Assembly (NCBI GenBank): GCA_029959195.1
Contig: CP114122.1
Location: 2,418,001 to 2,482,000 of the forward strand
Origin: Dictyophora rubrovolvata
Taxonomy: Eukaryota > Basidiomycota > Agaricomycetes > Phallales > Phallaceae
Direction: 5' to 3'
DNA: 64,000 nt
The notes beneath the pieces are model-generated. The model was not told the origin of the DNA. It made no database searches and saw nothing but the letters and a program-made list of their open reading frames with translations. Position 1 is the stretch's first letter. Every line of letters begins with the position of its first letter. Positions 30,980-43,650 of the stretch are shown here, piece after piece. A program made the translations under genes and the position numbers.

Positions 30980-32100
30980 GTTCTGGATAATGCGATATAT
31001 AATATATTACAGTGTTGAGCGGCGGGCCTGACAGAAAAGGGGATGGTCTCAAAAGGTATCAAGCTTCAAGCGATCGCGTAAAAAAAAAACTGTATTGGCG
31101 CTCGCCGCTGACACCCATACTATACACCAAAATTGTCTGCGCCCCGATGCTGCTCACCCCAACCCAAAAAACCTTGCTGTACTAAGTAGCACTTCGCTGT
31201 ATTTGTCAAAAATCCTCGCGATTGGGAATAACGAGCTGAAACGCTTACGAATTACCCGAAACGTGTCACATCGAATTCAGAGGAGCTTTTCCCAGTGCGA
31301 CGTCCCGCAAAGTTCATATGGAATTGTAAAAGACAGTCATACTCTTGAGGAGCATGGCGTCAATGACTTCGTCGCTGGAGGTGGGAAGGTACTCAAAATC
31401 AGCAGGCTGATCAAACGCGTCATCATTATCCCCCAAAACCCAGACTTGGAGACCACATCCAGCGCTGCCCGTCAAACCGAGTGATAGAAAAAACGAAGTA
31501 AATAAGGGAGATCACGACGAGTATTCTTTATTATTGTATGTATGGAAAGTGTCTAACAAGCTATTGTCATTGGCTCGTGCCACCGTTTTGTTGCTAGAAC
31601 TTCGCTGAGTCTAAACAAGGAGATGTCAACAGGGCATGACGAAAAAATCGACCCAAGTACGGCATTTTTTTTTGTTTCCCACTAAATTCTATAGGCTCAA
31701 TGCACTAATTGTTTAGTAAGAGAATTACCTCGATGTTCGGTCAATTGTCTCAATTGTCAGTAATCCTCTTCATTCTTTACTGGCATACCGCTTTGAACGG
31801 CAACGAAAGGAACAAAAAGGGGGTACCAAATCATGTTTCCTCGACAATAGGAATAAAATAAAAGGTACCGATAGCAATTCGAGACACGCCTTATTGTTTA
31901 AACCAGCCTCGGGCTGGAGCGGCCGAAAAGCTCAAAGTGGTCCCGGTCGGGTCGACAATGTCTATTCTTTTCCTAAAACGTGAAATACCTACTTTTTAAG
32001 GCGTACAATTATCAGTAGTGGAAGAGGCATATAAAGTGAGGTGGGATTCATCCTTTTCGGACAGTTCAGTTCTCCGTCGTTCTTCCTCACTTCAATCAAG
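30980..32100. repeat. Duplicated block X, second copy, with a 129-codon ORF
   Basis: Second copy of the block at 27.6-28.8 kb. It keeps an open plus-strand frame over 31,095-31,484 that has no ATG at its start and ends GGGKVLKISRLIKRVIIIPQ, then NPDLETTSSAARQTE. This C-terminus resembles the minus-strand hypothetical gene at 61.6 kb. Whether the frame is expressed is unknown. A TATA-like GCATATAAAGTG at about 32,030 points towards the right boundary. Confidence 0.5.
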
Positions 32101-33058
32101 TCAATCGGCCTGCAAGTTACAACTTCCCATGCCTGAGTAGCCTTTCGGTTGTTCCGTTCTCAGTGCGCCCTTTTATGGTGACGGATTGGATAATGTAAGT
32201 CGTGCAATACTTCTCGACTATCTACTTACTCTCTTGCAGATTATAGACAACTTACTATGTGGAATGTACATACCACGAGCAAGGTGGCGGATTAAAAATA
32301 AATTGCTTGTCGGTTTTAGATAATGCCCGATTAAAGGCAGTGACGCCACTATACATGGTCCACACCGAGTTCCTTGTTCGTAAGTCACCTGTTTACTCCC
32401 CTCGCTTGAAGCTACAAAGCCACTCCTGTCCCATTTCATTAGAAACAAGACATTTGAACAAGAAAACATCAAACTTAAATGAAAAAAATAAGTGAAACAC
32501 TGATTACACTTGTCGGTGGCAGGTTTATTTCACACGCGTTCGACTGCAATGAAGGGTCAAATAAAGTTCTATATGAAAAGTTCAGGAACGAAGTTTGGTC
32601 ATGACGCACAAAATGTGAGAACAGCCGTGTCTGTCCTAATCCGGACAAACAAGAGTATCCAATCGACATGTGTTATTTCACTTTTTTCAATCAAAGTAAC
32701 GCTGCTCAGATGTTGTTTCGCTATTTTAGGTATGACCTTAAAACTTTACCCTGCATACACGAAGCAACTTCTTGTTAATAATATATGAAGCCTGTGATGG
32801 GCCTTCGACATGCAAGGCGTCACCTGCATCTTCGGAGATTCTCCCTTTGAGATCTCATTTATGGTCAATCAACAATTTTTAGATCGGTTTACATGCTGTA
32901 CTTCGCGTAACGACGGCACACATTACGCGGTTCTCCTCCGAGTCCATACATGACCGTCGCGCCCCTCCTATAAAACGGATAATCTTTTTCATGTCCGGTT
33001 TACAACAGGATCTCTTCTTTGCACAACTAACACTTACTTCCCTCATCCAACCTCTTCA

Positions 33059-35718
33059 ATGTCCTACCCCTACGAAGACATTACTTGGTCTGACACCTTC
33101 GATATGCCTCTTGGGGCATACGATACCTTTGAGGACTTGGAAAACTACCTCGGGACTCAGCCGTACCAAACGGACAACCCATATTCCTCCACCAAACGCC
33201 CTCACCAACCTCAACCCGTTGCATCAACCTCCTCAATCCCCACATGGGACTCTAACGCATATTCTTCGAGTATCTACCCTGTTTCACGAACTTCTTCACT
33301 TCCCTCACTCTCATGGACATCAGACGCGTCTCCTTCAGACTTCCATCCCATTCCGCATCTTTCGCCGTTCACCACCCCTCTGACCGAGGATGACTACGCT
33401 TTCTTCACCAATATGGACCTCTTGCCCCCCGATTCTAACCTCTTCAACGGTAAGGGTCATTAAATATATTCTTCTGCTTTCTCTTATATTCCTTTAGTGG
33501 CGACCAATCCCCAACTACCCCACTGCTCACCCGAACCGGTCGCCGGACACGCTCCTCCTTCCTCCAAAAAGAGACCCTACACAAATGAAGAGTCTGAATG
33601 CCCTGATAACGCGTCTTTTATTCACAAGCGTCGTAAGCTGTCTATTGATAGCCACCAGAACCCACCTGGTACGCTCATAAACGTTATTGAGTGCGTTTGC
33701 TCATTTATTAACGCGTCATTTTACTTCAGACATTCGCTGTCCAATGAATTTACACAACGACAATAGAAGCAACAACAATATAATCTCTGACACCTTCAAT
33801 AACTTTAGTGAGCTAATATTCCATATTTGTCACCGTAGAAATTGAATGAAATGTGTTTAGACTTATCAGTTGAGAACTTGAATGACAACACTTTTCTTGC
33901 CAACCTAGATCCATCGCTTCTCAATTCTAATCTCTTCAATGGTAAAGTTTCATCGTAATTAGGATTGTGGCTTTCTCTAACGTTTCTTTCAGTAACGACT
34001 AACCCTTCGATACCCCATGCACCTGAGCCAGTCGGACACCATTCTCCTTCCTCTAGAAAAAGAATGTACACAAACGAGGAGCGTGACTCTATCAATGTGT
34101 CAAATGGCGCATCAGCTAATCCTATCAAACGACGCAAGCTGTCCACTGATGGTTATAAAGACCTATCCAGTACGTCCAAAACCTTTTTTGGGTGCGTTGC
34201 TTCAATCATTGACGCATCGTCTTACCTCAGCCATTCCCCCTCCTCCGAGCTTCTTTGAAAACAACATCAGCAAGGCAATCCCCGATGTCGTGAATAACTG
34301 TTGTAAGTACAAATCAATTTTATACTTCTGTCTTTATAATAATTGAACGTGATATTGACAGACGTTCCGGCTCCAACCTTATCCACAAATGCAGTACTGT
34401 CGCAACCTTATCCGAACCCTAACATGTTCGATCGTACGTTAAGTCCTTTAATGGAAACGTTTATCCTCTCACGTGTGTCGGACAGACGTACCTCATCCTT
34501 CCGCCAACATTCCGCCTACTCCTCCCGCCACTATCCCACCCGCTTATGTGCCTGTAACTCAACCTGGTTCCGGTGTCCCTAGTCGAGCCATTAACTATTC
34601 AGCGGATTTAAATGTTTATCCAAATGCTAACTTAAACACCGGTCAGTCCTAGGTTCCATCTGCCACTACTCCTTTTTTACTCACCGTTGATTTAGCTGCG
34701 GGTGGTCGTAACGCTTTTCCTTGGGATCCGTTGTCATACTTGACACCGCCCGAAGCCGGAAATGGCATCTCTAGCCGGACGACTGGTCTTTTCAGTCCAA
34801 AAAACTCTTACAACGCTACTGGTAAGTGTTCTCTATTATTCTGAGGATGATTCTGAGGATGTTGGCTAACTAATGTGTTATGCACAGCCCGTGGAGTTAC
34901 TCCGGGCCCCTCGGTAATAACTCTTGTTCCTCCCTTTTTGGGACAACAAGCACCGAGTGGAGCGCCATATAACAATATAATACGCACTGACGCGTATGCA
35001 AATAGTGAGTCCCATCATTAACTCAAAATCCGAACAGTGATATCAATGACTTTATTAAGATGCAGCGCACTCGGGTGTCGACATTTGTCAGCACTCGACT
35101 TCCACCAACCGGATGTCAATGACAGGACATACCGCAAATGCGAGTATGCCCAGTACTTGTATGCCCTCAACAAGGGCGGCATCAAGTGCTGAACCTGTCT
35201 TGACCTTTAAATTTTATCAACCAACCCCGTCTCCTCCCTCTCCTCCCTCTCCCACCCCAGCATCTAGACCTACCCAAGCTCGCCCTAAACGACGCGGTCC
35301 ACAACTCGTCCCGGCCCGACATCTCTGGGAACAGCATGAAAACGGCACCTTTGTATGTCTATACAAAGGTCCGGCGAAGCCAAACGGGTGCAGCGCATGT
35401 CCAACCAGTTTGAGAAACCTGGGTAGGCACATGCGTACCCATGCGTGCGCTGAGAGCAAAATGTCCATCCCTCGGGATGAAAAAATTGCTTTCAACGGCA
35501 TGCCACCCGATTTGCGAATAAAAGTAGCCACTTGTTCATTAGACGATGCAGAATTGCATCATTGTGCCTACTTCCGTGAGCATGGCAAACGCTGGGAGGA
35601 AGAGACGTTGGAGAGACCGGACGGTATGTTGCGGCAGCATGAAAACCGTAGCCATCCGCTTGAGTATCGAAAGATGCAGAAATCAAATTCTCGAAAGAAG
35701 CGGAGCGCAAAGTCTTAA
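33059..35718 (+). CDS. C2H2-like protein with duplicated exons, function unknown
   Basis: Eleven exons (33059-33449, 33498-33668, 33730-33807, 33861-33941, 33993-34169, 34231-34302, 34362-34433, 34486-34641, 34696-34821, 34888-35004, 35060-35718) sum to 700 codons. The N-terminal 450 residues are Pro/Ser/Asn-rich and disordered. Two exons carry KRRKLS, NLS-like. The C-terminus has FVCLYKGPAKPNGCSACPTSLRNLGRHMRTH, a C2H2-like finger with spacing C-x10-C-x2-C...H-x3-H, then a second C/H cluster (HHCAYFREHG...RQHENRSH). A DNA- or RNA-binding regulator is likely but unproven. All ten introns are phase 1. Exons 4-5 repeat the end of exon 1 plus exon 2 (SNLFNVATNPQLPH against SNLFNVTTNPSIPH; KRRKLSIDS against KRRKLSTDG). 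Confidence 0.75.
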
Positions 35719-36590
35719 CTATGCGCATTTGCGAACCGGTGGCGACAATGCTGTCGCGAAACAATTTGTCGCGGTCCACGTCTGTACATTTTTTGTTTTT
35801 TTTTGTTTCCCCTTTGCATTTCCTTTCAAATCCGTTGTCATCATCTAGTAGAATACCAGTAATCCTGTATAAGTACATACCATCATGTATCATTCTTAGA
35901 TCTTCTTGTCGCATCCCCAATCATGTATTTTACCTTCATCGTGTATTCCCATCCTCCTCGATAAACAATATTCATTACCTTATTATGGCAAACCGCCGCA
36001 GAAGGAGAAACAAGAACTGTTGTCAAAACCCTCACAATAAAACGACCCTTTATACGCGTTTGCGTCGAAACAAAAAAAAAGGAAAACAAAGGCTGAAAGG
36101 GTGTATCGATCGGTTACTGGCCCCTTGTCACGGGCCTTTGTCCTGCTGAATAATCTCACGGCAAATCACGTGCGCCAGCTGAGATTCCATATCAGGAATC
36201 AGCCAATCAAGAACCGGGAGATACCGATTGGCGTGCTACGAGTGCCTCACAACGATATCTATTCAGTGGGGCTTGCGACAAACGAACTAGTATAGACTAA
36301 AAACGTAGTATCCCGTTACACCTATACAACGTTTCGTGAAAACACGGACAAAATTGAAAAAGTCATTATACATGTTAAAAAGGCCAGGTAAAAATACACG
36401 GTACCGCTGGAGAATATATCCACGGATTACGACAAAGGTCGACTGGATTGAACATCGTCCGATACATGCGATGATTTCAGAAAAAGTGCTACACTGGGTA
36501 AAAAGATAAACAAAAACAAAAACAAAAAGGAAGAGGTATGAAAAAAAAGCAATTAAGTCATAAATATGAATATTTAAATTAGAGCGATTT
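35719..36590. other. Convergent intergenic region
   Basis: 3' flanks of the C2H2-like gene (plus) and the second DUF6699 gene (minus). Contains T-rich and A-rich runs (about 35,790 and 36,070) but no coding exon I can support. Confidence 0.5.
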
Positions 36591-37565
36591 TCAAAAACTT
36601 CCTCGGCGCATTCTAGTCCTTTTATCATTAGCTTGGGTCGAGCCAAGCCGAAGTAAGAATTCGATCCCATTTCCCGAGCTGGACAATGGCGTAAGCCCTT
36701 TATACGCAACCCTATCCCCTAACAAATCGACTCTCCGAATCGAGCTCATCTCCTCGCTAAAAGTGAGATGACTATCCCCTTTCGCCAGTCGGGAACATCT
36801 CGTCCAATGGGCGTTTCTCTTCACATGTGGTTCTTCAATAGCTTTCCACTCGGCGGGTGTTACGGGTTGATGCAGTGCTGCATATATAGCAAATAGGACA
36901 GTTTCTATGGTGATGACATTTCGGACGTCAATTGGGATTTCCCATGTAAAATCATTGGAGACTATGCGCATGCTGTGAACTGGAGGATCGGTTGCAGGCA
37001 GTGACAGGACAGATGGTCCTAGCGATTCTACGGGAGAGTGGTGTACCTCGGAACGGCGGATTTGAGCTTGTTTAGGTAACTGCGAAAGAAGCCATACGAG
37101 AGATTGTGATTGTGATGCTTTAAGAATGTCGTGTAATCGGATGCCGGGTGATTCTGTGTTGTTGTGGTAGTAACGATGAGTTGGTGGTGTAGGCCGGGAT
37201 GATGATGAGGAAAACGTACGGTTCTCCCTTTCTCTATATCTTTGCGTGGGTTCTCTAGAACGTGATGCCGCCGGTCGAGGAGCGAAGGACTGCAGAGGAG
37301 GTAGTGGGTATAAAGGTGGCGGCGGCGGAGGCGGCATATAGGGGTATAACGGGAAAGGATAATGGTAAGGAGGATAAAAAGGGGGGGGGTGATGGAAATG
37401 AGGAAGATGATAGGGTGAATGCTGTCTCCTGTGGGAGCTTGGTGTAGATCCGGATGATGTTTCGTTAGCTGGAGAAAGTGGCTGTGGAGGCTGGGGTTGA
37501 GAATAAGGGTGAGGTTGGGGCGGCAGCCTTGCAGGGCGCTGCCCGGGGCGTCGTGGCGTCTCCAT
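36591..37565 (-). CDS. DUF6699 family protein, copy 2
   Basis: Single-exon gene of 324 residues. The first 110 residues are very rich in Pro, Tyr and His (YPPYHYPFPLYPYMPPPPPP). The DUF6699 core runs from about residue 198: MRIVSNDFTWEIPIDV, TIETVLFAIYAALHQPVTPAEW, WTRCSRLAKG, IRRVDLLGDRVAYKGL and a terminal FLLRLGS. The architecture matches copy 1 at 17.5 kb, with a longer disordered front. Function unknown. The alternating C/G runs in the Pro-rich part create long spurious frames on the plus strand. Confidence 0.87.
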   Translation of the reverse strand: METPRRPGQRPARLPPQPHPYSQPQPPQPLSPANETSSGSTPSSHRRQHSPYHLPHFHHPPPFYPPYHYPFPLYPYMPPPPPPPLYPLPPLQSFAPRPAASRSREPTQRYRERENRTFSSSSSRPTPPTHRYYHNNTESPGIRLHDILKASQSQSLVWLLSQLPKQAQIRRSEVHHSPVESLGPSVLSLPATDPPVHSMRIVSNDFTWEIPIDVRNVITIETVLFAIYAALHQPVTPAEWKAIEEPHVKRNAHWTRCSRLAKGDSHLTFSEEMSSIRRVDLLGDRVAYKGLTPLSSSGNGIEFLLRLGSTQANDKRTRMRRGSF

Positions 37566-40495
37566 TGTTTATCGATTACAACGCTGCTTCTCGTTCTTCA
37601 AATGTATAGCCACAGGTCCTTCCAGTTAACCGTTCAGGAAGTCTCTCGTCCCGGCGCGAAGTTGTGGGTTGTGGCGAGAACTCGTATCACGCTCCGCGTG
37701 TAAGAGCGATTATGGGCGGAGGATATGGAAGTGACACGAGCTGCTGGAGAGGATGGGGGAGGTGGCGTACCACAAGTTAAGAGCGCAGGCTCCTGTATTT
37801 ATAGAGAAAACCCTGGAACGCACTGCGTGCAGTATGTCCGGTAAATCAGGCCAAAACTTGCAGTTTTGAGAGGGGAGCGGGCAAATCAGTTTCTTCTTCT
37901 CTTATTATTGTTTATTGTCCTTCGCTTTTCATATGATATAGGGGCATTTGATTCCCTCACCACATTAAGCGATAGGTCAGTGCCATCTGCCGAGTTGCGC
38001 TATACTATGATCAATGATCCATAATTATCGCCTTGTGTGCCTGTGTGGGGGACATAATGCACAGCATCGCATAGCGTTTGTCATATCGAGATAGATAATC
38101 TGTCGCGAAATTAGTCTCGATAGGTCTCAGGGACTCGGTGAAAGGAAATGAAACAAAGTGCCCAGTATACCTACCTAAAGAGAAATAAATTAAAGTACAG
38201 CCAGTGGCTCGTTGCCCTCCGTGCCCAAATTCGTGTGCTACGTCGTCGTATACCCGAGAAAGTCGGGGAGGCGTGGGTCCAAGTCAGCTCAGCTAAACAG
38301 CGCTATTTCTTGTGAAAAACTACTCGTATATCAATTATCCCGAGGAACCCCTTGAATCATGAATAGATCGATTGGCAAACTGGCAAACACTGGCTTGATT
38401 TGGTTTTGGCAGAAGAGTGCTCGACGAACTGAACGCATTGGGTCGAATCAATGTTTTTTTCTGTACCAGCCACCACCACGCCAGTTGGCGTAAATATATG
38501 GATCCCGTGCTGATTTGTCTACCCGAGCCGCTCAGGGACGAATCAAAATCTATACCGAAATAGGTTCGTCAGTTGCACAGCCATTTCTAATCCACAAGCT
38601 GTTGGATATCAAATATACGCACAGTCAGCTAGTTCATACCAAATAACTTCCAGTAACAAATGATAATCCTTCCACAGATATTGGAAATAGATATCAAGTT
38701 TATGATATGAAGTTACCCCGAGTTGACACGGACAAGTCTTAAAAAAGGTGTCAACCGCGTACCAGACATGAGAATGATACGAACCGAGGTGACGTCGTGG
38801 TGCGCGCAAATTGTGGCTATGTGTAGCACTGCTTCATTACAATTTAGCTCTTATGTTTTGAGCACCATCCACAATCCATAATCAGCAGATCGGTTGATGT
38901 AATGGATTCAGTCAGATAAGCGACCAACTCCTGTGCGAGCTGTACTTGAACGAATGAGGAATATGTTCCGAAGGTTTGCGTTTCATCATTGTCCCTGGTT
39001 AACATTGCCCCTATTACAAAAACAAAAGTTTTTTTTTTGGAGGAAGAGCGATAGATTCACGGTTGGCAACGAACAAACTGAGAGTGCGGAGATTATGTAA
39101 CGACTATTATGCAACTGCTGTGTTTTGGCGCCCATTTTCGTCGTCTTTTTCACTCACTCATATCGTGTTACATACTACCTTTTATCCCATCTGATTTATT
39201 TGAACGTCAGTTTACTCTCCAGGATCTAATGAAGCTACTAAGCTTGAAGCTGTCCACCCCGCTTTGAATAATTACGCAACGCAAGCCCCACAGCTTGAGT
39301 ACCGGCTCGGATTGGGCTCGGATGAATGCGAAAAGTGTGCACAGGGAATAATCATATTTTGGCATGGCTGTGTTTCTTACAGGGGAAGAAATCCATATCA
39401 GGATGACTATATTTCCTTCTCAAAGATAGCGCGGGTCATGTTTGGACTCAGGACCTTGGATACTACGGGCTATGCGTCGGGATAACTCGCTATATGGGTT
39501 TCTCGCAAAATTGTTCGTTGCTCTTATAATGTCAAGTTTCGACCTTTCCTTGAATATTCGTATTCAAACTCCAAAGCGGTGCTCGGATATCTTTCGCGTC
39601 AAACGTTCATTATTTAAAAATTACTACGCATCCCTACCCCTTGTGTCGCATCTGCATTTGTTCAATAACCCTCCATCTCAAACGCCAAGCACGTTCCTCG
39701 AGATCCAAAAAAATAAAACAATCTACTTCGTTTGACTTTCAAATTCTCCTAAAACATATCATCATATCGAACCTTCCATGTGGAACACTTGCAATATTTC
39801 TCACCTTCAGGGCTGTGTCAAGTACACTCCGAATCCAGCTGACTGAAAACCATCTTTACTTCTCGATCATTTCGTCTGCGACTGCTCCTAAACGTAATTG
39901 CAATTAGTCACAGCGTGTCGGATTTTCCGCAATTATCGCACTCTCCTCCACCCCCTCTTCTACCCAGTGCTAATTACGAACACGTAACGTATTCAAAAAC
40001 TCGAGATGACCCCGCTGCCCGATACCCATCACTTCATTCTGCTCTGTCAAACGAAATTAAAAACCAAATCTCTCTGACAGCTGAGGAAATGCACTGCAAG
40101 TTTCCTCCTCACATTTGAACAGGCATAAGCTATATATAATACTTGACAAATAACCACGATATCATTGGTTTCGGTACTCTCATCAATTAATAAGGAACGC
40201 TTTTAATGCAACCACATTGCTTTATACCTCAGAAAAACCAATAATGTTCCATAATTTGAAGCGGTGTAAACCCGCGTCCTGAGCCTAATCACAAGCGTAT
40301 GCAGCCGAACTTAATAGCGGAATTATTTTATATCAATCTGGAGAAGCGACAATTACAAAATGCTGTGCTACCTATTAGACTCTGGGAAAATTTTCCTTAT
40401 CACCGGTTGAATCTAGAGATGTGACTTTCAGTTACCCCACAAGTTCCTCTAACTCAGACTCCATCGACTCGCCGCCGTCCGGGCTACATTAAAGT
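37566..40495. other. 2.9-kb interval without supported genes
   Basis: Short open frames only. A plus-strand frame ending near 40,118 (SDFPQLSHSPPPPLLPS...) looks protein-like but has no ATG and no good upstream exon. It could be a lone 3' exon. Nothing else stands out. Confidence 0.45.
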
Positions 40496-43169
40496 ATGTC
40501 GTCGGCGTCGAACAATGTCCTCTCATTGGTTACATTTATTGTTACCAACCTCTTTGACGTCTCCGTTATCATACTTGCACTTAATGCAATGTCTAAAGAA
40601 AGAGAAAACCAAGCAGACACCGCGACAGGAATGACACTGGAAGCCACCCAAGTGGAGACAGTTGTTGAGGAGTATTTAGCGTCAGCGTCGACGTCGAAAG
40701 TGATCGGAAAGAAAACTAAAATTAAAAGCGTTCGGATTGAGACAGTCGACGAGTATGTTCATATTCTTTATATGAAGTGCAATCCACCTGGGTTAATCTG
40801 ATACCAGAGACGAACCTAAGTCACGGCCTAGCAACGTTGACATGAAAATCCCAGAAGAATCTCTCCGTATTTTCGTTAATAATCTATTAAAAAAACCATC
40901 AACTTCCAAAAATTCCCAAAATCGGGTTACCGACACTCAAACAATGAAGGACCTCTCGAGTGTGGATCCAGCCTTATTGTACTTTTACCACAAGTTTTTC
41001 CCCAACGATGTGGACGAAAGGGTCGTCGATAATGTGATTTCGGAGTTAATCCACAGGTTCGAAAAGACTCGACAGACCCGTCAGATTCGCCCCTTGCCAA
41101 CATCGAAGGTCTCTAGTAGTGGTGTCCCAAAGTCCGAATCTGCGAAACGCGACAAGGAGAGCAAGAAGGTCATTGTGTTGTCTGAGCTACAGCGGCTTCT
41201 CTTCGACGCACGCGCGTTGAACGTACTCCAAGAGAGAGCTAAAAGACATGATAATATTTCGTTTCGACGATTTCTCTCTCCAGAGATAGAACGGTCCAAG
41301 GAAGCATCTCCTTCACCAGCTCAGGACGATGGCAGCCACGTGTCCAAGCAAGAAGTTCCCCCCGAAACGAAAGCGCAAGCACAGCCAGCTTCATCTTCAG
41401 TAGACACTCCTGCCGTAGATGTCAAGTCCGAAACCAAACCCAGCTCCAGCTCCGGGGCAGATAATTCCAAGCCTTCGCCAGGTGCAACGGGATCTGGATC
41501 TCAAAACACCGATCGATCCAAAGAAGCACCCCCTCCAAGTCCAGTGGTCCAGAACTCTAACGGCCTAGCATTCAAATCCGAAATTAATGGAAATCCTAAA
41601 TCGCATCCCGAGCCATCTTCCAAACCAATACAACCTTCGGCAACGGATGTGAAGGCCGGATCCGAAGGAAAACCTCCGCCTACAACCGCCAAGGCGGATC
41701 GGCCCAAAGAAGCACCTGCACCAGCGGTCCCGGACAATGTGCTTAGAGGAGAAGTCAATGGAACCAAGACGCAACCTCAATCGGGTGAATCTCGGACGAC
41801 AAGTGTAAAACCCGAATCCAGTTCCGCCTCCGGAAGTACCTCGAAGCCTTCTCAAGCTTCTGCAGCTAACCCCGCAAGCAAGGAGCAACCCACAGAAAGA
41901 TCCAAACCGACGGGTAACAAAGCTAGAACACAATCCCAGCCGGCTCCTAAATCGGCTGAATCCTCAAGTGCCAATGTCAAGCCTAAAGTCGAACCTGGTT
42001 CTGATTCGTCAGGGAGTACCTCGAAACCTGCACCTACTGCTGCTGCTACCTCGAAAACGACGAAAGCCGCCGAAAGTGAAACTGGAACCGGGACTGAGAC
42101 AAAGGCACCGGATCGACCGACGCGTGTTACCAGGGAGGAAAGCAAGAAAGTGGCTGAAGAAGTCATTTCTTCAGCTGCTTATGCAAGGGAACGTCCGAGC
42201 AAATCACGTTTAGCTCAAGACGGGCGTGGAAGAGTCGTACCGAAACCTGCTGCAATACCTGATCCTGCACCTGAAATCAAACGAGAACCAAAGAAGGAAG
42301 AGAAGACTGAAACCAAGCCGACCGCTGGATCAGCAGGCTCGTCATCTGCAAAAGTTGACTCGACACCGTCGTTGAAAGAAGAAAAGAAACCCGCGCATGG
42401 AGAAACCAATGGATCATCTCAATCCGGGAGTTCATCAAATGGTTCTGCGGGTGCTAAGGAGAAAAAGTCATCTTCTGCTGCTGTTAATGCAGCTTTCGAA
42501 GAGCTTTTCGGGAGATTATCAGCTTCGACCTCTCGTCAGTCGGAAACAAGAGCCAAGTCTCCTCCACCGCCGCGGTCGCGCACCGAGCATACACAGCCGC
42601 AGCCGCAACCACAAGCGAAACCACCTCATCCTAGACCACCACCACCACAACAACAACCACCACCTCGTGGTGAACGCACCCCTCCCAAACCGTCACCTCC
42701 ATCATCACCCCGCACAGAACGTGCACCTCCCAAACCGTCACCTCCCGCTCCACCTCCTCGCACCGAGTATGCACCTCCCAAACCATCACCACCATCACCA
42801 CCACCATTTCGCGCACCTCCCAAACCCGCGCCTGATCCAAGCGGCCGATACTACACATCCTACCGAACGAGTGGTACAGTCCAATGCTCAGGCAAAACAC
42901 AAAAGGGTGTCCGCTGCCTAAACCGAATATCAGCATCTTACAAATCCAACTCAAAGATTGAAGTCGAACTTTTCTGCTATTGGCATGGCAAAACACACGG
43001 CTCGGATATTCCCATGTCTGTTGATCCTTCAGCCATGGCTCCTGAGCGATGTTCTGCGATCACTCAGGCGGGGACGCTGTGTAGGAGGAGTGCAGCGCAT
43101 TATCATTCCAGTGTTTCGGAGTATGGGTATTGTACGCAGCATGCGAGAATCAAAGGGTGGATCTATTGA
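40496..43169 (+). CDS. Low-complexity protein with two C-terminal C-x9-C...C-x2-H motifs
   Basis: Two exons (40496-40752 and 40808-43169) give 872 residues; the intron GTATGT...ACCAG rebuilds VDEDEPKSRPSNVDMKIP. An alternative start lies about 30 codons in (MSKERENQAD). The N-terminus has helical stretches (MKIPEESLRIFVNNLLKKP, DERVVDNVISELIHRFE). A long middle of Ser/Pro/Lys/Thr repeats contains recurring DRSKEAPP and TSKP words, followed by a Pro/Gln block (PPPPQQQPPPRGERTPPKPS). The C-terminal 100 residues carry two copies of C-x9-C-xn-C-x2-H (CSGKTQKGVRC...CYWH; CSAITQAGTLC...CTQH), resembling the short zinc-binding motif of DUF5763-type domains. Zinc binding is inferred. The adjacent downstream gene has three more copies. 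Confidence 0.75.
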
Positions 43170-43650
43170 TCTGTTGGATCTGTTGGTGTGGTATTAGGAC
43201 CAGGGTGTCAAGATGAAAAAGATTGTAAGAGAGCCGTGGAAGGGATGTAATTGTAAGTACGTACTGCTCGAAAATTAATGATTGTATCTTTCTTTTGACA
43301 ACAAGGAGTCGAATTTTCCAACCTTTTGCGGGAGAAAAAGTCATCTGGACCATGGTTTGCACGCAGTTTCAGTAAACTTAGATAAGCTCAGAAAGAACAT
43401 GAAAGTCTCTCCAAAAGTTTGGATAAGGAAGAAAGGGAGAATAACAACGCAATATTGTTTGAGAAAATGTCAAGATATGCATGCGTCAAGCTGCAACCAA
43501 GAAAAAAATTGCGTCGTTGAAGTCGACAGGGACGCATCCAATTATGTAAACGAAACACGGAAGCAAAATCCTCTTTGAACAAATGTTCGAAGATGTCCCA
43601 TTGAGGAAATACACCCAGTCGTGGTTTCATCGAAATAATTCTTCCAAGTC

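Noticed and set aside
39840-40118. Protein-like 3' frame (SDFPQLSHSPPPPLLPS...)
   Set aside because: No ATG and no upstream exon with proper splice sites; too weak to call.
41081-42996. Minus-strand open frames across the 872-residue gene
   Set aside because: Shadows of the Ser/Pro/Lys-rich coding frame on the plus strand.
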